A DNA stretch of 64,000 bases from positions 2,557,501 through 2,621,500 of the forward strand of contig OX344749.2 in assembly GCA_947034885.2 (NCBI GenBank), in the 5' to 3' direction. Source of the stretch: Thuidium tamariscinum (taxonomy: Eukaryota > Streptophyta > Bryopsida > Hypnales > Thuidiaceae). Below, piece by piece: positions 11,672 to 23,177 of the stretch. Each line of letters starts with the position of its first letter. Positions within the stretch are counted from its first letter, which is position 1. Under the pieces are notes generated by a model that saw only the letters and a program-made list of their open reading frames with translations, was not told the origin of the DNA and ran no database searches. The position numbers were made by a program, and so were the translations under genes.

Positions 11672-13008
11672 TGTAGGCGGGCGATGTTTTCCAGAGACTT
11701 TAGACCGTGTCAGCGCCTGCTGACGTAGACTTCTACATCATAAATGGCTGGGGACCTAGAAGTAGACTAATACATCACATTCAGTTTTCATTCGTTGAAA
11801 ATTAGGATTGATGGAATTTGAACAATGTGGTCTTGGATGGAATCGTTCATTCCAAAGATTTGGCTGCTGTGTACAGTGAATGACTGAAGCAATCGTGCTA
11901 GGGTTTGATGTTCCTTCCCTCTCCACGCGAATTGATTTTTTCGCTTGCATTTGACTTCGTGATCGATTTGAAGGGCGCTTGACATCTTAGGGGCTAATCA
12001 GCGTCCACGGAAGAGGAAGAATGCGGGTGATTGTGTTTGGAGTTCAATTTTGAGGGAATACGATTGAGTTTCTCAGGGACTGGTGCTTTGGATCCACGGA
12101 TTGAAGGGGCTAGTGCGCAATTTGGGAACACGTAGCTGCAGCGACAAGGACGTTGGAAACAGTGAAGGGCAGTTGTGTCGGGGTGGAAGCGCTGCGAAAT
12201 GCGGAGGTCTTAACATTGTGATTTTTGGAGACCTACTTTGGTAAGCGTCCTCTCTGTGGGCCTTTGTAATGTCGTCAGTTTTCCCTCGTGACCGGCCATG
12301 TTTTTGATAAGCGCCTGTAGCTCTCCAGAAATGCATTCATTGTGTGCGTCTTTGCATCACAAGATTGAATGAAAGCCTGCATGAAGGGTTTAGGGTTTAG
12401 GCATTTTTTCCGCTAGTGATACTGTTGCTGTGGCACTTGCTGATCGTGCAAGACGTAGTCACTGGGTTATTAGAGCAATCACAAACTACTTATTATAGGG
12501 TTGACACTACTTCACTTATATTTAGACGATGTTGTTTCCTGCACCTCATGCTGTTCATTTCTTTTCTAATTTCTTTCCCACAAAGCCTATGGGTTTCCTT
12601 TGCTATGTTTCTCTTTACTTAGTATATGCGTGCTATCTTCCCTATAAACCAGAAGTAATGGCATGCTACAATAGATTATGACGCTTAATCAAAATTCGTT
12701 CCATTCTATTTAGGATTTAAGATTACAACACTGTATAAGGAATTACACTTACTCATATTAGAAGGCTACGGTTCACTGCCAAGGCCGTGGATCATAAAAT
12801 TCCACCTTCTACTTTTCATTTCAGTAGGATTGACGGCTCTCTATACAAATTACTAGTTCACATGACCAACCACTGCCTATGAACACTTCTGCACTTCTTC
12901 CATGATGTTTCACTATTCATTCTCCTCAAATACTCTTATTGGGATTGTCTACTAACTGGTTTCTATTGATGTCTTCATTGTGCTTCAGAGATACCTTGGT
13001 GTTTGTAA
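11672..13008. other. Intergenic region: piggyBac 5' side and probable promoter/leader of the RING-SET gene
   Basis: GC content rises here. Several short minus-strand frames (for example 11985-11788) could be 5' exons of the piggyBac relic, but none carries a recognisable motif. The plus-strand gene starting at 13009 would need its promoter here. A possible leader-intron acceptor (TGTGCTTCAG) ends near 12988. Confidence 0.3.
12386..12401 (+). promoter_or_regulatory. Double telo-box-like motif
   Basis: GGGTTTAGGGTTTAGG contains the plant telo-box (AAACCCTAA on the other strand). It lies about 610 bp upstream of the ATG at 13009. Telo-boxes are common near transcription starts of plant housekeeping genes. 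The placement is suggestive only. Confidence 0.35.
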
Positions 13009-16000
13009 ATGACAAACCGAAAAATGAAGAAAACTGTAGGACGGGGACGTCCAACCGCCAATTGCCCAACTCAACGACCACATGGAGCAGATGCAATTGG
13101 AGGTGATGTAGAAGTCACTGGGGCAGGTAATGTGACAATGCCCACGACAACAACTAGAAACACCGGAAACACTGCATCAATTTTGCTATCTCCTCGGAAA
13201 TCGCCTGTATCAACAGAGAAGACGAGAAGAAAAATTCCGAGGTCCAATTCCTTCGCATTTACCAGCCGCTGCAAATCTCCGAAGCAGAGAAAGATCCATG
13301 CTAGCAAGAAGAAGTCCGCATCTGCATGCGTTTCGGTAACATCATCGTCTGGAGCCTCTGGTGCTGCCAACGACAACACTCATGGACAGGGCACTACTGA
13401 CCTCCCTCTGGATAGCGAGGAGCACCAAGACACCAACAATGACCCTGCTAGGCGATCGGTGCAGACTACAACGACAGATCAGGAAATCACTGAATCAGCT
13501 TGTCGGAAGCAATTGGCCGCCTTGAGATCTGAGGACAAGAGACCACCTCCTGTAACAACTGCAGAGACTTTTTCCTCAGCATTTCTTCTTTCAAATGAAG
13601 GCATCAATAGTCACAAACTAAAGATTGGGAGAGACATAGCTTTGGAGGACGTGGAGGAGGTCTTTGGGCCTGAGAGATCAAAAAATGGCTTCTCTTTGGC
13701 TGAGAAACTGACTCCTACTCTTCGGAAACAAGCTGAGCAATTGTACTGCCTGTGCTACCAGAGGCCTTATGCCCCTACTCACGTAGCAAAGGAGTTCGCC
13801 ATTGGATTTGTCTTAGACAAGATTCATCATGAGAAGGTGAACTGGGCGCAATTTGCAACTGAAACTAATCTTAGTCAGCGCAAATCTTATACCCGACGTG
13901 TCCGGGGATGCATCCAACGCTTGGCTGACATCATGAGCGTCCCTGTCAACGATGTATACAAGGATGAGGGCTTCCTGGAATATGCAGACAATAGCCACGA
14001 GAAGTTTGGAGTAGGAGACGTGCATTGCCATATCCGGGAGGGAGATAAATTGAAGGACGACATCAAGGCCGCCTCTTCCTTTCAGTATTTTGGAACTACT
14101 AATGTGGACCTCCTCACTTCCAGGTACTTCACTGCCATTACTGCCCTACTTGTTTTTGTATATAGAAGTGCACTCTTTAGCTTGTAGTCCTTTATAATAC
14201 AATTACTTGTTCTCTTAGTTTCCCTTAGAACGTGTCCTATTTTTCCATATGGTAGTGCTTGGTACCGCTTCTACTGTTTGTAATATAACAATACTAAAGT
14301 ACTTCTACAACTAAATGACCACACCTACACTTTGACAACCTCAATCACCTCTTCCGCCGCTCAATGTTTAGTACATGGAGGACTTCTAGTTCTGTGTGGC
14401 AATGTTCCTACCTCCAATTTGACTATACTGTACTCATTCAATACTCACGTGTATTGTGTACACTTAGATAGTATACTTCATTCAGTTCTTTATTGCTTTC
14501 TTACTCTTTTAGGAGGTGTAGTACTACCCCTATATTCTTTCCAAGTTCTGAGTATGCTAAATGTCTGTAGTACTAGTACTTGGTAGTGCATCTATTATCC
14601 AATGCAGTACAGCATCTGAGGACTTATTGCAATGGCTTCCTTCGTGACGCTCATAGTCATACTATGTAGTACGTACTTTGTGTCTTTTGTATTGCTTTGT
14701 TGCTTTCATCTAGTATTTCATACTACTGCATAGTAGTATGCGTCATTCGTATTCCTCTGCTGCTTTCAAATAGTACTGCGTACTACTGCGTAGTAGTTGG
14801 AACACTTCGTAGTAGTACTTCAGAAGTCAGGTAGTATTGGTTTTCTTGTGTGGGATAGTTCTGTAATCTAATTGTAAGCACTTTTGGCTAATGCATGAGT
14901 ATCATTTCATGGCAGATTGACATCACTTCCAAGCATACCTAGAGCCCCTGCACTCACCTTTTTCTTCTCTTCTCTGGTTCAGGAAAGGAGAAATTGCAGA
15001 ACTGCTACTGAAATTGGAGAGTTCACTTCAACGCAATGAAGTACTAGTTCAGGAGAAAAAGACTCAGGTTACTGAGGCTACTGTTCAATGGGATGCGTGC
15101 TTCCACTTGGTTCAACAGTTCAAGTCTTCTTTAATTGAGGCCAACCAAGACTGCGACCACTTATCAAGAGAAGATGAAATGGAAGCTGCTATGAAGCAAC
15201 CGGGAATAGGGCCCATCATAAAGATGTATTACTCCAATGTCAACAAATTGAGTGCGTTTGCTGCAAGGAAATCAGCATTGGAAGCAGAGCTTCAGCTAGC
15301 GTCAACCGCTAGGGCAACTACCTCTAGTCGCCTGCTTGCGCTGAAAACGTACTCTGCGGAGCTATCTGCTGGTCAGGATTCACTGGGCATGCAGCCTTTA
15401 CCTTCGTGCAACGACGACAATGTTGTGGCCCTCATCAATGCCCACCCATTGCTTCCTTGTAGTCTTCAATGCTCAATTTGCTCTGACGGATTCCCATTGT
15501 GGGATGTCCTTCTCTGTAGTTGCCAACATGTCTATCATCCGTGGTGTGCAGCACATTGGTTCCGAAGCAATGTTACTTGTGCAGCCCCAGATTGCGGAAT
15601 TGTACCACCGGTTTGGTACAACAGTTGGGGATTTGGGCAGTACGACAAACTTCTCAGTGCACTTGGTGATGGCATGCAGATGCGAACCATTAATGCTGTA
15701 ACTATAAAGGACCAGCCTCAAACACCTCTGAAGATTGTCTTAGGTAATGCTCTATTGTGGCCCCTCGGCTTTCTTGTGAGTCCGTCCGTTCCATCCTTCT
15801 AATTGGTAGCCCACTTATAACTCCTGCCTCTATCTCTTGTCACTCATTGTATGAATGTATACTCACTGCCCTAGCCACTGCCCTTCAGATCTGTTGTATG
15901 CTTTCAGTTGAAGAAATAACCTTTGTATATTGCTGACTTCATTGGTGATTTATGCAATCTTATAATAGTATCATTGCAATGTCCTTGGACTAGAAGGCTA

Positions 16001-19000
16001 CATCATGAATGTTTACCGCCATTTACAAACGAACTTACTTCAGTGGCTACGGACTGTGTAGGTTCTTCCTTCCTTACCGCTGGCGCTCCCAGTATTTCTG
16101 CTTGCGACAGTACCGTCTCAAAACGCTTAGGGGAAGCAAGAGAGGGCTTCTTCCCACAACTCCTGAGGCCTGGAAGCGAGGGTTGCGGTGCTAGTCCCTT
16201 AACAACGGCGGCCATGGACTTTGATGGACCTTTAATGCCGTTTGCATCTCAGTTGTCGACTCCATCAACGAAGTTCAATAATAGCTGCACTGAGACGTCT
16301 ACTTTGCAGACTTTAACTTCGACAGTGGATGCTGCAATGGATAGTGAACTTCCACATGTCCCAGACGGAATAGGTATGCTTCTCAATTCTACAGCGCATG
16401 ATGAAACAGTACATGAAATGCTTGATGTTCAGGAGCACCCCAAAGAAGATGGAAGCGACTTAGTTGCTGAAGACAAAGATGATCCACTTTTGAAATTTGA
16501 AGTTCATAATGCAGAAGTAACTACTTCTTTACCTGTAGTGGACGACGTTGGAACTGTTTTCCCCTCAAAGGTAAACAACACTGAACTGCCTGCCTACTCT
16601 GTTGTTTAAGTCCAAGGAATTGATTACACTGTATAACCGTCTTCTTTTGTTCCTCTTTGAAGTCTCCACATTGACATCACGCACTCTTTTCTGCTCCCAT
16701 GTAACTAATGTCATCATCTTTTCTTCTATAGACTTTGGAAAGCGGTTCTATATTAGAGGCATCAATCCCTTCTGCAGAGCAGACTTCCCCTAATTCTAAA
16801 AGAAAAGTGTCAAACAACTTGGAGGATCCATACTCCTTGACGTTTGAGATGTCATCGAAATGCTGCAAATCTGTGGAGGACTCTAAGCTTGCTGAACCAG
16901 TTGAGGGTAAGGAGCTAGTTCCTGATGTCACTCTTAGCAAAGCAGCCGGACAGGGAGAGAAAATCACTTCAGCAGGTTCGTAACCTCCTTTGTATTGTCT
17001 GCGCTACTTGTATGGAAGTTGTGTCATAAACTTTTCTATTTCCTTCGTGTTTATCAAGAACTAATCATTGGGAGATTTAGCTCCCGCTTAATACTTTATA
17101 TGAAGATGGTAGTCTTCACCATCGACTGAGAAAGTGAAGGCAGAGCATGCTTTGACAACGGCATTCCTCTTTTGTGCAGGAAATCAAGCAATGCTTGAGG
17201 CTACGGTGGAGGACGCTTGCCCAAGTGACATAGGTGGGAGAGTGCTTTGACTTCGACCTGCGGGTGGGAAAGCAGCACCTCAACGCCATGCACCCAATAA
17301 TACAGTCAGTTCAACTGTGAAAAGGAACAAGGTGGGTACTAGGAAATAAGTCTCGCCCACAATGCAATGTCCTTGTGAACGTGGGCGCTGTTTTTTGCAA
17401 CCATTTTGGATTCCCAGGCTAGGATAGCGATTCATTTTTGGTACTTCATGAGAATGCGCAGTATATGAGTTAGGTTTTTTGGATTTCAACAGGGTCTACG
17501 GGAGTCCCGTTGACTGCCAGTACCGATGGTGGCCTGATGATAAAAATTACACCCTACTAAGAAGCCTAACCTAGCTGTCCACATGTATGGCATTTCTGTG
17601 CACATGATCGTGGGCCTCGGAAGTGCTATCTATCCCATGATGAGATCATGGGACCAAGGTAGGATTGGTATCTTAAGCAAGGCATGGTAGCCCACAACAT
17701 TCGCCTTGATCATGGGTCGACACAGAGGAGCCTAGTTTCTGAAGCAGTTTATAGGATCCTGTGTTGGTATACTATATTGTAGAGTATGGTATATCTTTAT
17801 TCTAGAATTCCATGTTCACTTTATAAGCCTTGGCTTCCTATGAATAGTAGCGCATGCTGAATTTGTATTTATTCTACCAATTTCCTATGTTGAAAATTGT
17901 GGCTATGTAATTTGCTTGTTACTTGCTGTATGATACAGTGCAGAGATGTTGTGAACAGGGACTTCTACATATCAATTACGTTGATGTTTCTAGAGGTTTA
18001 GAAAGAGTTCCCATTTTGTTGTATGAGGGTGATTCCTCAAACAATGTTCCACTCTTGGAGAAGTCGTATACGTATGTGCGCACTTCAGGAATTCACGCCT
18101 CAGTCACAATAGAGTCCGTGCCTACGGATTCCCTTGTCACTGAGGTACATAGTGACGGAAGGCATCACATGTACACTGACATGGCTACTGAGTGCTCGTG
18201 TGAGCTTGAAGAAGGACGTAGATATTATGTCGTTGGTGGCCGCCTACACCCTCGGTTCGTTGTACAGGTACGTAGTCATAGTTTTTCCATTTCCTGAACT
18301 GTAATTGCTTCTAATAGTGCTCTAATTTGTTTACGGGGATGCATATAAAAACTGCTAGTCACACAAATGAATGAAGCACTATCTAGTACTAAGGTGATGG
18401 AGTCCTTACTCATTTTGGCGATACTCTTATGTCAAGGATGGTAGACAAGAGCTTCTAACATTGTATTAATAGCGACTGCTCTTTGGAAATCTTTGTGGTT
18501 CTCACACCTTCTACTACTCGCCTTTCCGCAGTTTCTTGAACGACGAAGTGGTTGCACAGCAAGATTTGTATACTGCACTACCTTGTCGACATGCCCAGAG
18601 ATTAGGAACGGACGCTGTGATGGACACGTCCCACTCGAGTTCATAAAAGAATGCAACAGGAAGTGCCGCTGTGCATGGGATTGTCCAAACAGGGTTGTTC
18701 AAAGAGGATTGACGACAAAGTTGGAGGTCAGGGTGCAATGGAATTGAGTTTGTCATTAAAGATGTTACATTTTATTCAGATTAGTATTGATAATTATTAC
18801 ATGGTGGATACCCATGCAGGTATTTTACGTGAATGACTAGAAAGGTTGGGGCATTCGCACATTGGAGACCCTCAGTCGTGGGTCCTTTGTTTTCGAATAT
18901 GCAAGAGAAGTTGTTACGAATGCTGAATTAATGAGGAGAGGTAATCGGTCTAAGTTCTCTATTGCATTAGATGCTGACTGGGAGTCTGAGGCACACAAGG

Positions 19001-19475
19001 ACGACAACTTTTTGTTGTGTATAGACGCAACGGACATGACAAATGTGGCGAGGTGGTTGAATCACAGGTGTGATGGTCCACGCCACCGAACCCCTTCTAT
19101 CCATGTAGTCTACTTCTGTGACAACTATATATGAATGCTTCTTCTGACTAACCACAAAGTTTATATACAGATGTGGGGATGCAAATCTCATGGAGATGCC
19201 TGTGTGGGTGGACAATGGAAGTTCAACTTTATATCATGTAAGTATATGAACTCCTTCTATGAGTGAATAATCATGCTCTTCTATTATGATGCTGTAAACT
19301 TTATCCTCTACAGCTTTAGTAAGATCTAGAAGTGGGTGTTCTGTAGGTTACCTTCTTTGCCAATCGCATCATTCAAATAGGAGAAGAACTGACTTGGGAC
19401 TACGGTGTGGATTTCGACGGGCAGCCGTGGCCATTCAAATGCTATTGTGGAAGCAAACTTTGCAGAGCAACATGA
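13009..19475 (+). CDS. RING-H2 / SUVR-type SET-domain histone methyltransferase fusion, with one in-frame stop
   Basis: I read ten exons: 13009-14123, 14983-15743, 15969-16570, 16732-16975, 17180-17233, 17939-18267, 18532-18726, 18820-19067, 19171-19237 and 19347-19475. Phases agree at all nine junctions, giving 1248 codons. Residues 11-15 are GRGRP, an AT-hook core. About 377-425 look coiled-coil. A RING-H2 finger follows: C535, C538, C552, H554, H557, C560, C571, C576, with four residues rather than two between the last pair. An acidic Ser/Thr-rich linker (about 626-925) leads to a pre-SET region (DVSRGLERVPI, then FIKEC and NRVVQRG), SET (KGWGIRTLE, NVARWLNHRC, EELTWDYG with Y1224) and post-SET CYCGSKLCR. 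SUVR proteins methylate histone H3 lysine 9; the RING suggests ubiquitin ligase activity. TAG at 18838-18840 (codon 1107) breaks the frame unless the acceptor ending in that TAG is used, which drops seven codons in frame. The SET assignment is firm; joining it to the RING part rests on phase and splice sites. Confidence 0.72.
14560..14850. repeat. GTAGTAC-rich intron segment
   Basis: Intron 1 of the RING-SET gene is studded with GTAGTAC, AGTACT and TACTACTGC words in both orientations, for example around 14570, 14665 and 14775-14820. The same words are dense at 19535-19760 and 25560-26110. They are not an ordered tandem array. Confidence 0.5.
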
Positions 19476-19918
19476 TCGATACTAATGTGAGCATTTCCAT
19501 GCATGACAGACTGCCACAAGCTACTTCAGGATTTCTACAGTGTAGTGGTACTTTGTATAATATCAAATAATGAGTACTACTACTGCATTGCTACTTAAAA
19601 TGCTCTGTAGTACATAATCTGTAAATACCATATTGTTCTAGTGCAGGCAGTGGGTAATAGTGCCCAATAGTACTGCGGGGACTACTTTGTAAACCACAGT
19701 AGTACTGTAGTTGTGGTCTATAGTGATATATAGTACTGAAGATATTGGTGAATAGTATTGCGTGCCTCACACAACTACACTTGTTTAATAAAACTTTGTA
19801 TAGCATGTCCAATAGGTTGGGCAGGGATGAGAATAAAACGGCAAAGTGTAGAGGTAGACACCCAGTAGTATCTCATATAAGCTACTAAGGGTTTATGAAT
19901 AGGGTGTACACAACTTGT
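19476..19918. other. 3' flank of the RING-SET gene, GTAGTAC-rich
   Basis: This is probably 3' untranslated and flanking sequence. It contains many AGTACT and GTAGTAC words between 19535 and 19760. No gene is seen. Confidence 0.35.
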
Positions 19919-20646
19919 GGGTCGTGGCAAGAAACACTTACCGGTTTTGTCTCAAAATGGCTCAAAATGAGTGAGTCCTATGAGTCCTGTGACCCTTTGA
20001 AATAATTTTTTTTTAAATTGAAAAAAATATGGATAATTTGAAGAGCAATGAGAATATCATGTCTCTTGAAATTCAGACCTAAGAAATTTTTTCTCTAAAT
20101 GTTATAGACAATGGAAAATACAATGAAAATAGCTCTTTTTCACTAATTTGGTAAAAATAGTAAAAAAATTCAAAAAATAAAAATAAAAAATCCTTTTTTT
20201 CTCCAAGTAAAGGTCTTTCTCTTAAAACAAATTTCATCTTTGGAAAAAATAAATTCTATTCTCCACACTTGTGCAAAGTCAGCCACTTTGACGACATGTG
20301 GAGGTTGAACAATATATTATTTTCAAAAAATCTCTTCGTGGTATTGTGTAACTTTAGGTAAGGTCCTTGCATGCCAATTTTCAGCTCAAGATTTTCATTT
20401 TTGGGTCAGAAAAAGGACTAAAAACCCCCAAAATGGCCATGGTAGACACCCAATCGGGGGCAGTTTAAAAATAGTAAATTAATTTTGAAAAAATTGATAA
20501 AATTACACAAAATGTAAAACTTTTGTAGGCATCTTCATTTCAAGTTTCAAGTCAATTGAACAAAATATGCAAAAGTTATGAGCAAAAAACTACCTCCAAA
20601 AGGTCAAGGGGACAAAAAAAAGGACAAGTGTTTCTTGCCAAAGCCC
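19919..20646. mobile_element. MITE of the GGGTC...GCAAGAAA family
   Basis: This 728-bp element has termini GGGTCGTGGCAAGAAACACTT (left) and GGGCTTTGGCAAGAAACACT (right, read inward). It is flanked by the 4-bp direct repeat TTGT (19915-19918 and 20647-20650). Length, termini and 4-bp duplication match the copy in the piggyBac gene. The sub-terminal phrase CATAACTTTTG is also shared. No coding region is present. Confidence 0.75.
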
Positions 20647-23177
20647 TTGTATACTATTGAATTGTTACTAAGACTAATTGTACGAAACCATACTCCACAT
20701 GAAAATTAATATGACACAGCTACTTGTTATGGTCAGAAGCTGTCATTCTCTGAAGTTGTATCTTATATGCATATGCTCTGTAAACTGTTCGTGCTGGAGT
20801 GACCATCATGCAGCCTAATTTGATGTTGTATGTGTTCAAGAAGTAGTACACATGTGCTCTTGTTCTGTACGTTCTTTTATGCACTGGTAGTAATCGTATA
20901 GGAAATGGAAACAGAAAGCTATGCTCGAGGTGAATTTCTAATTCTACATATTGGTAGTTGGTAGAAGGAAAACTGTGAATAAAAACTATGCAAGAATACA
21001 ATACTTCTTTATTGTAGGTGGCTTTTCTGGGCTACATAGAAGAGGCCATAGGTAGTTGTTGACAAATCAGTGAACTCCTTTGTCATGGAAGGTGTTAACA
21101 ATTGCAACTTGTTTTGTAAACCATTTGCATTAAAGATTCTTTTGTATAAACAAGTGCTTAATTCAAAGTCCCTCATGGAAATATGGCAAAACCATTAGAG
21201 CATAATACTTTAGAGTTTAGACAGCTTCTACTGTCTACAGTGAAGAGTCCCAAAAAAAAATGAATTCTTTCTACTACACAAAACTAGAAGCAAGCATCAG
21301 CATGTCAAAAGCCTCCCAATTTCTACAAGCAATGTCATCAAAATGATGAGTAATCAATTGAGGAAGAAATTCCAATGAAACATTACCATGCGTCAACCCC
21401 ATTGCATCCACATTATGTGCAGACAATCCCCGACATTCAAAGCCTTGCACTTACAGTCCTAGACATATAGAAATCACTACGAATGAATTTTTTCTTCAAA
21501 TAAAGGTCCAAAAATAGTAGGAAAAAGCTCCCTAAAAGGCCTATCATGTGCATTAATATGCAAAGAAGGAAAGAGAATTAAGGACCAAGCTATTTAAGGT
21601 TGGTCCAGTACATTGCACAAAAGCATAATTCTTGGTTCTGTAGATATTAGTAATGTATGAATGACTAAATGATTGGGGGAAAAAAATTTACATGGGGGGA
21701 TTGTTTTACAGAATTCATGATGAATTCCTTCAAAGGTGAATAAAGTTTGCACATTCTGTCTCTATGCATGGACTCCACCTCCTAGACAGAAGAGGAGCAA
21801 CATGAATTCAAATACCATGACAGAGAATTGTAAAGAGTAGCCCTAAATTCTGCTCATCTGACCCCATGATAGAAGGAAGAACCTTCAAACGCAGCCCCAT
21901 GTTTGAATTCTATTCACAAATCATTCATAACATCTTAAAATATGAACTTCCGCATATCTACATGCATTAGATGACCACAATGCAATTGTGCAAGTAAGTG
22001 CTTTGGCCGATATTTTTTCCTTCAAGTTCTATCCATTTCTAAGTAGAAAAGGTTCTCCACAATTGAATTTCTTATATACTTTTATGCATCCTCTGAGAAG
22101 ATTAGTCAAATGTCAAAGCGGCAAGTTCTAGAAAAAACTCACCACTAGAGATGGAAAACATTGAATGGTTGGCAGCAGGATCTACCACCCAAGGGAGTTC
22201 GAGTTTCGGCAAGTTGTGCTACAATAATGTCACTAGAAGAACTTCCATGAACGTCTGCAATGGTATAGCCAAGGAAATTATCAAAAACTAAAAACATAAT
22301 GATGTTGCTCCCTAAACTTCAAGAAGAGGATGCATGAAGGATCTTCACGACTTGCTAGATTAGCAAGTGCAGTTTCTTGTGACTGTGGGCAGGTCAAGCT
22401 AATGTAAAGGTGTGTTGAGCACAAGAAAAATTCCTTAGACAATGTATTAGTACTGAAAAATATTGTTACTGTAGGTGGAGTACATCGACAAATGAGATGA
22501 GGTTTCCAAAAATGGAAAAATCAAAATGTTCTTCAGCAGGACATAATTCCCTCACATACAGCCCTTCAAGTGCACTTTGAGATTGATAAGGATTAATTGC
22601 ACAAAATGAAGGTGGGACACATACCTTGCCACAGATGTTGAGTCCAATCAGAACTTCAAGATTTCGAGTGAACGTTTGAGCGCGACCACAATTAGCAGGT
22701 ACACAAGGCAGAATGTACAGTCTCGAAAACATGAGAACATCAATTTCTGAAATGCATGTGGTCTTCATAGCACTCACAATAGAAAAGGCATAGCCAAAAC
22801 AAACGAAAGAGCCTGATTTGTCCTCGTCCTTGCCTTCTTTTTCCAGATCGAAGCATGAGCACCTTCTCTAAAGGACCCAAACAAAATTTTCTACTCGTCA
22901 ATAGACATGAAGGGTTGACGAAGTTAGACCTCAGCAGTAGTCATCCAAGCAAACCTAGACCACCTTCTGCCTCTGAATGTGGACTATATAATTGTTGTGC
23001 ACTATGACAGCACAAGTAGGAAGAAATTGGGAAAATGAAATGCATATCAGAAGGCTATGCGCAGTGTTTGCCATGCTGTTAGTCTAGAGGACAAAGCCAC
23101 CGCACTATACTGCATGAGACATTACTAAAAGGCTTAGAACTTCGAAGTCCTCCACCAACCACAGTCTTCACTTGAAG
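20647..23177. other. Intergenic region between two convergent genes
   Basis: I recognise no gene. A minus-strand open frame of about 100 codons at 22777-22466 has an ATG, but its sequence (with cysteines near CGRAQ and NICGKVC) matches nothing I know. It could be a stray exon or chance. The rest is moderately AT-rich, with scattered short frames in both directions. Confidence 0.3.
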
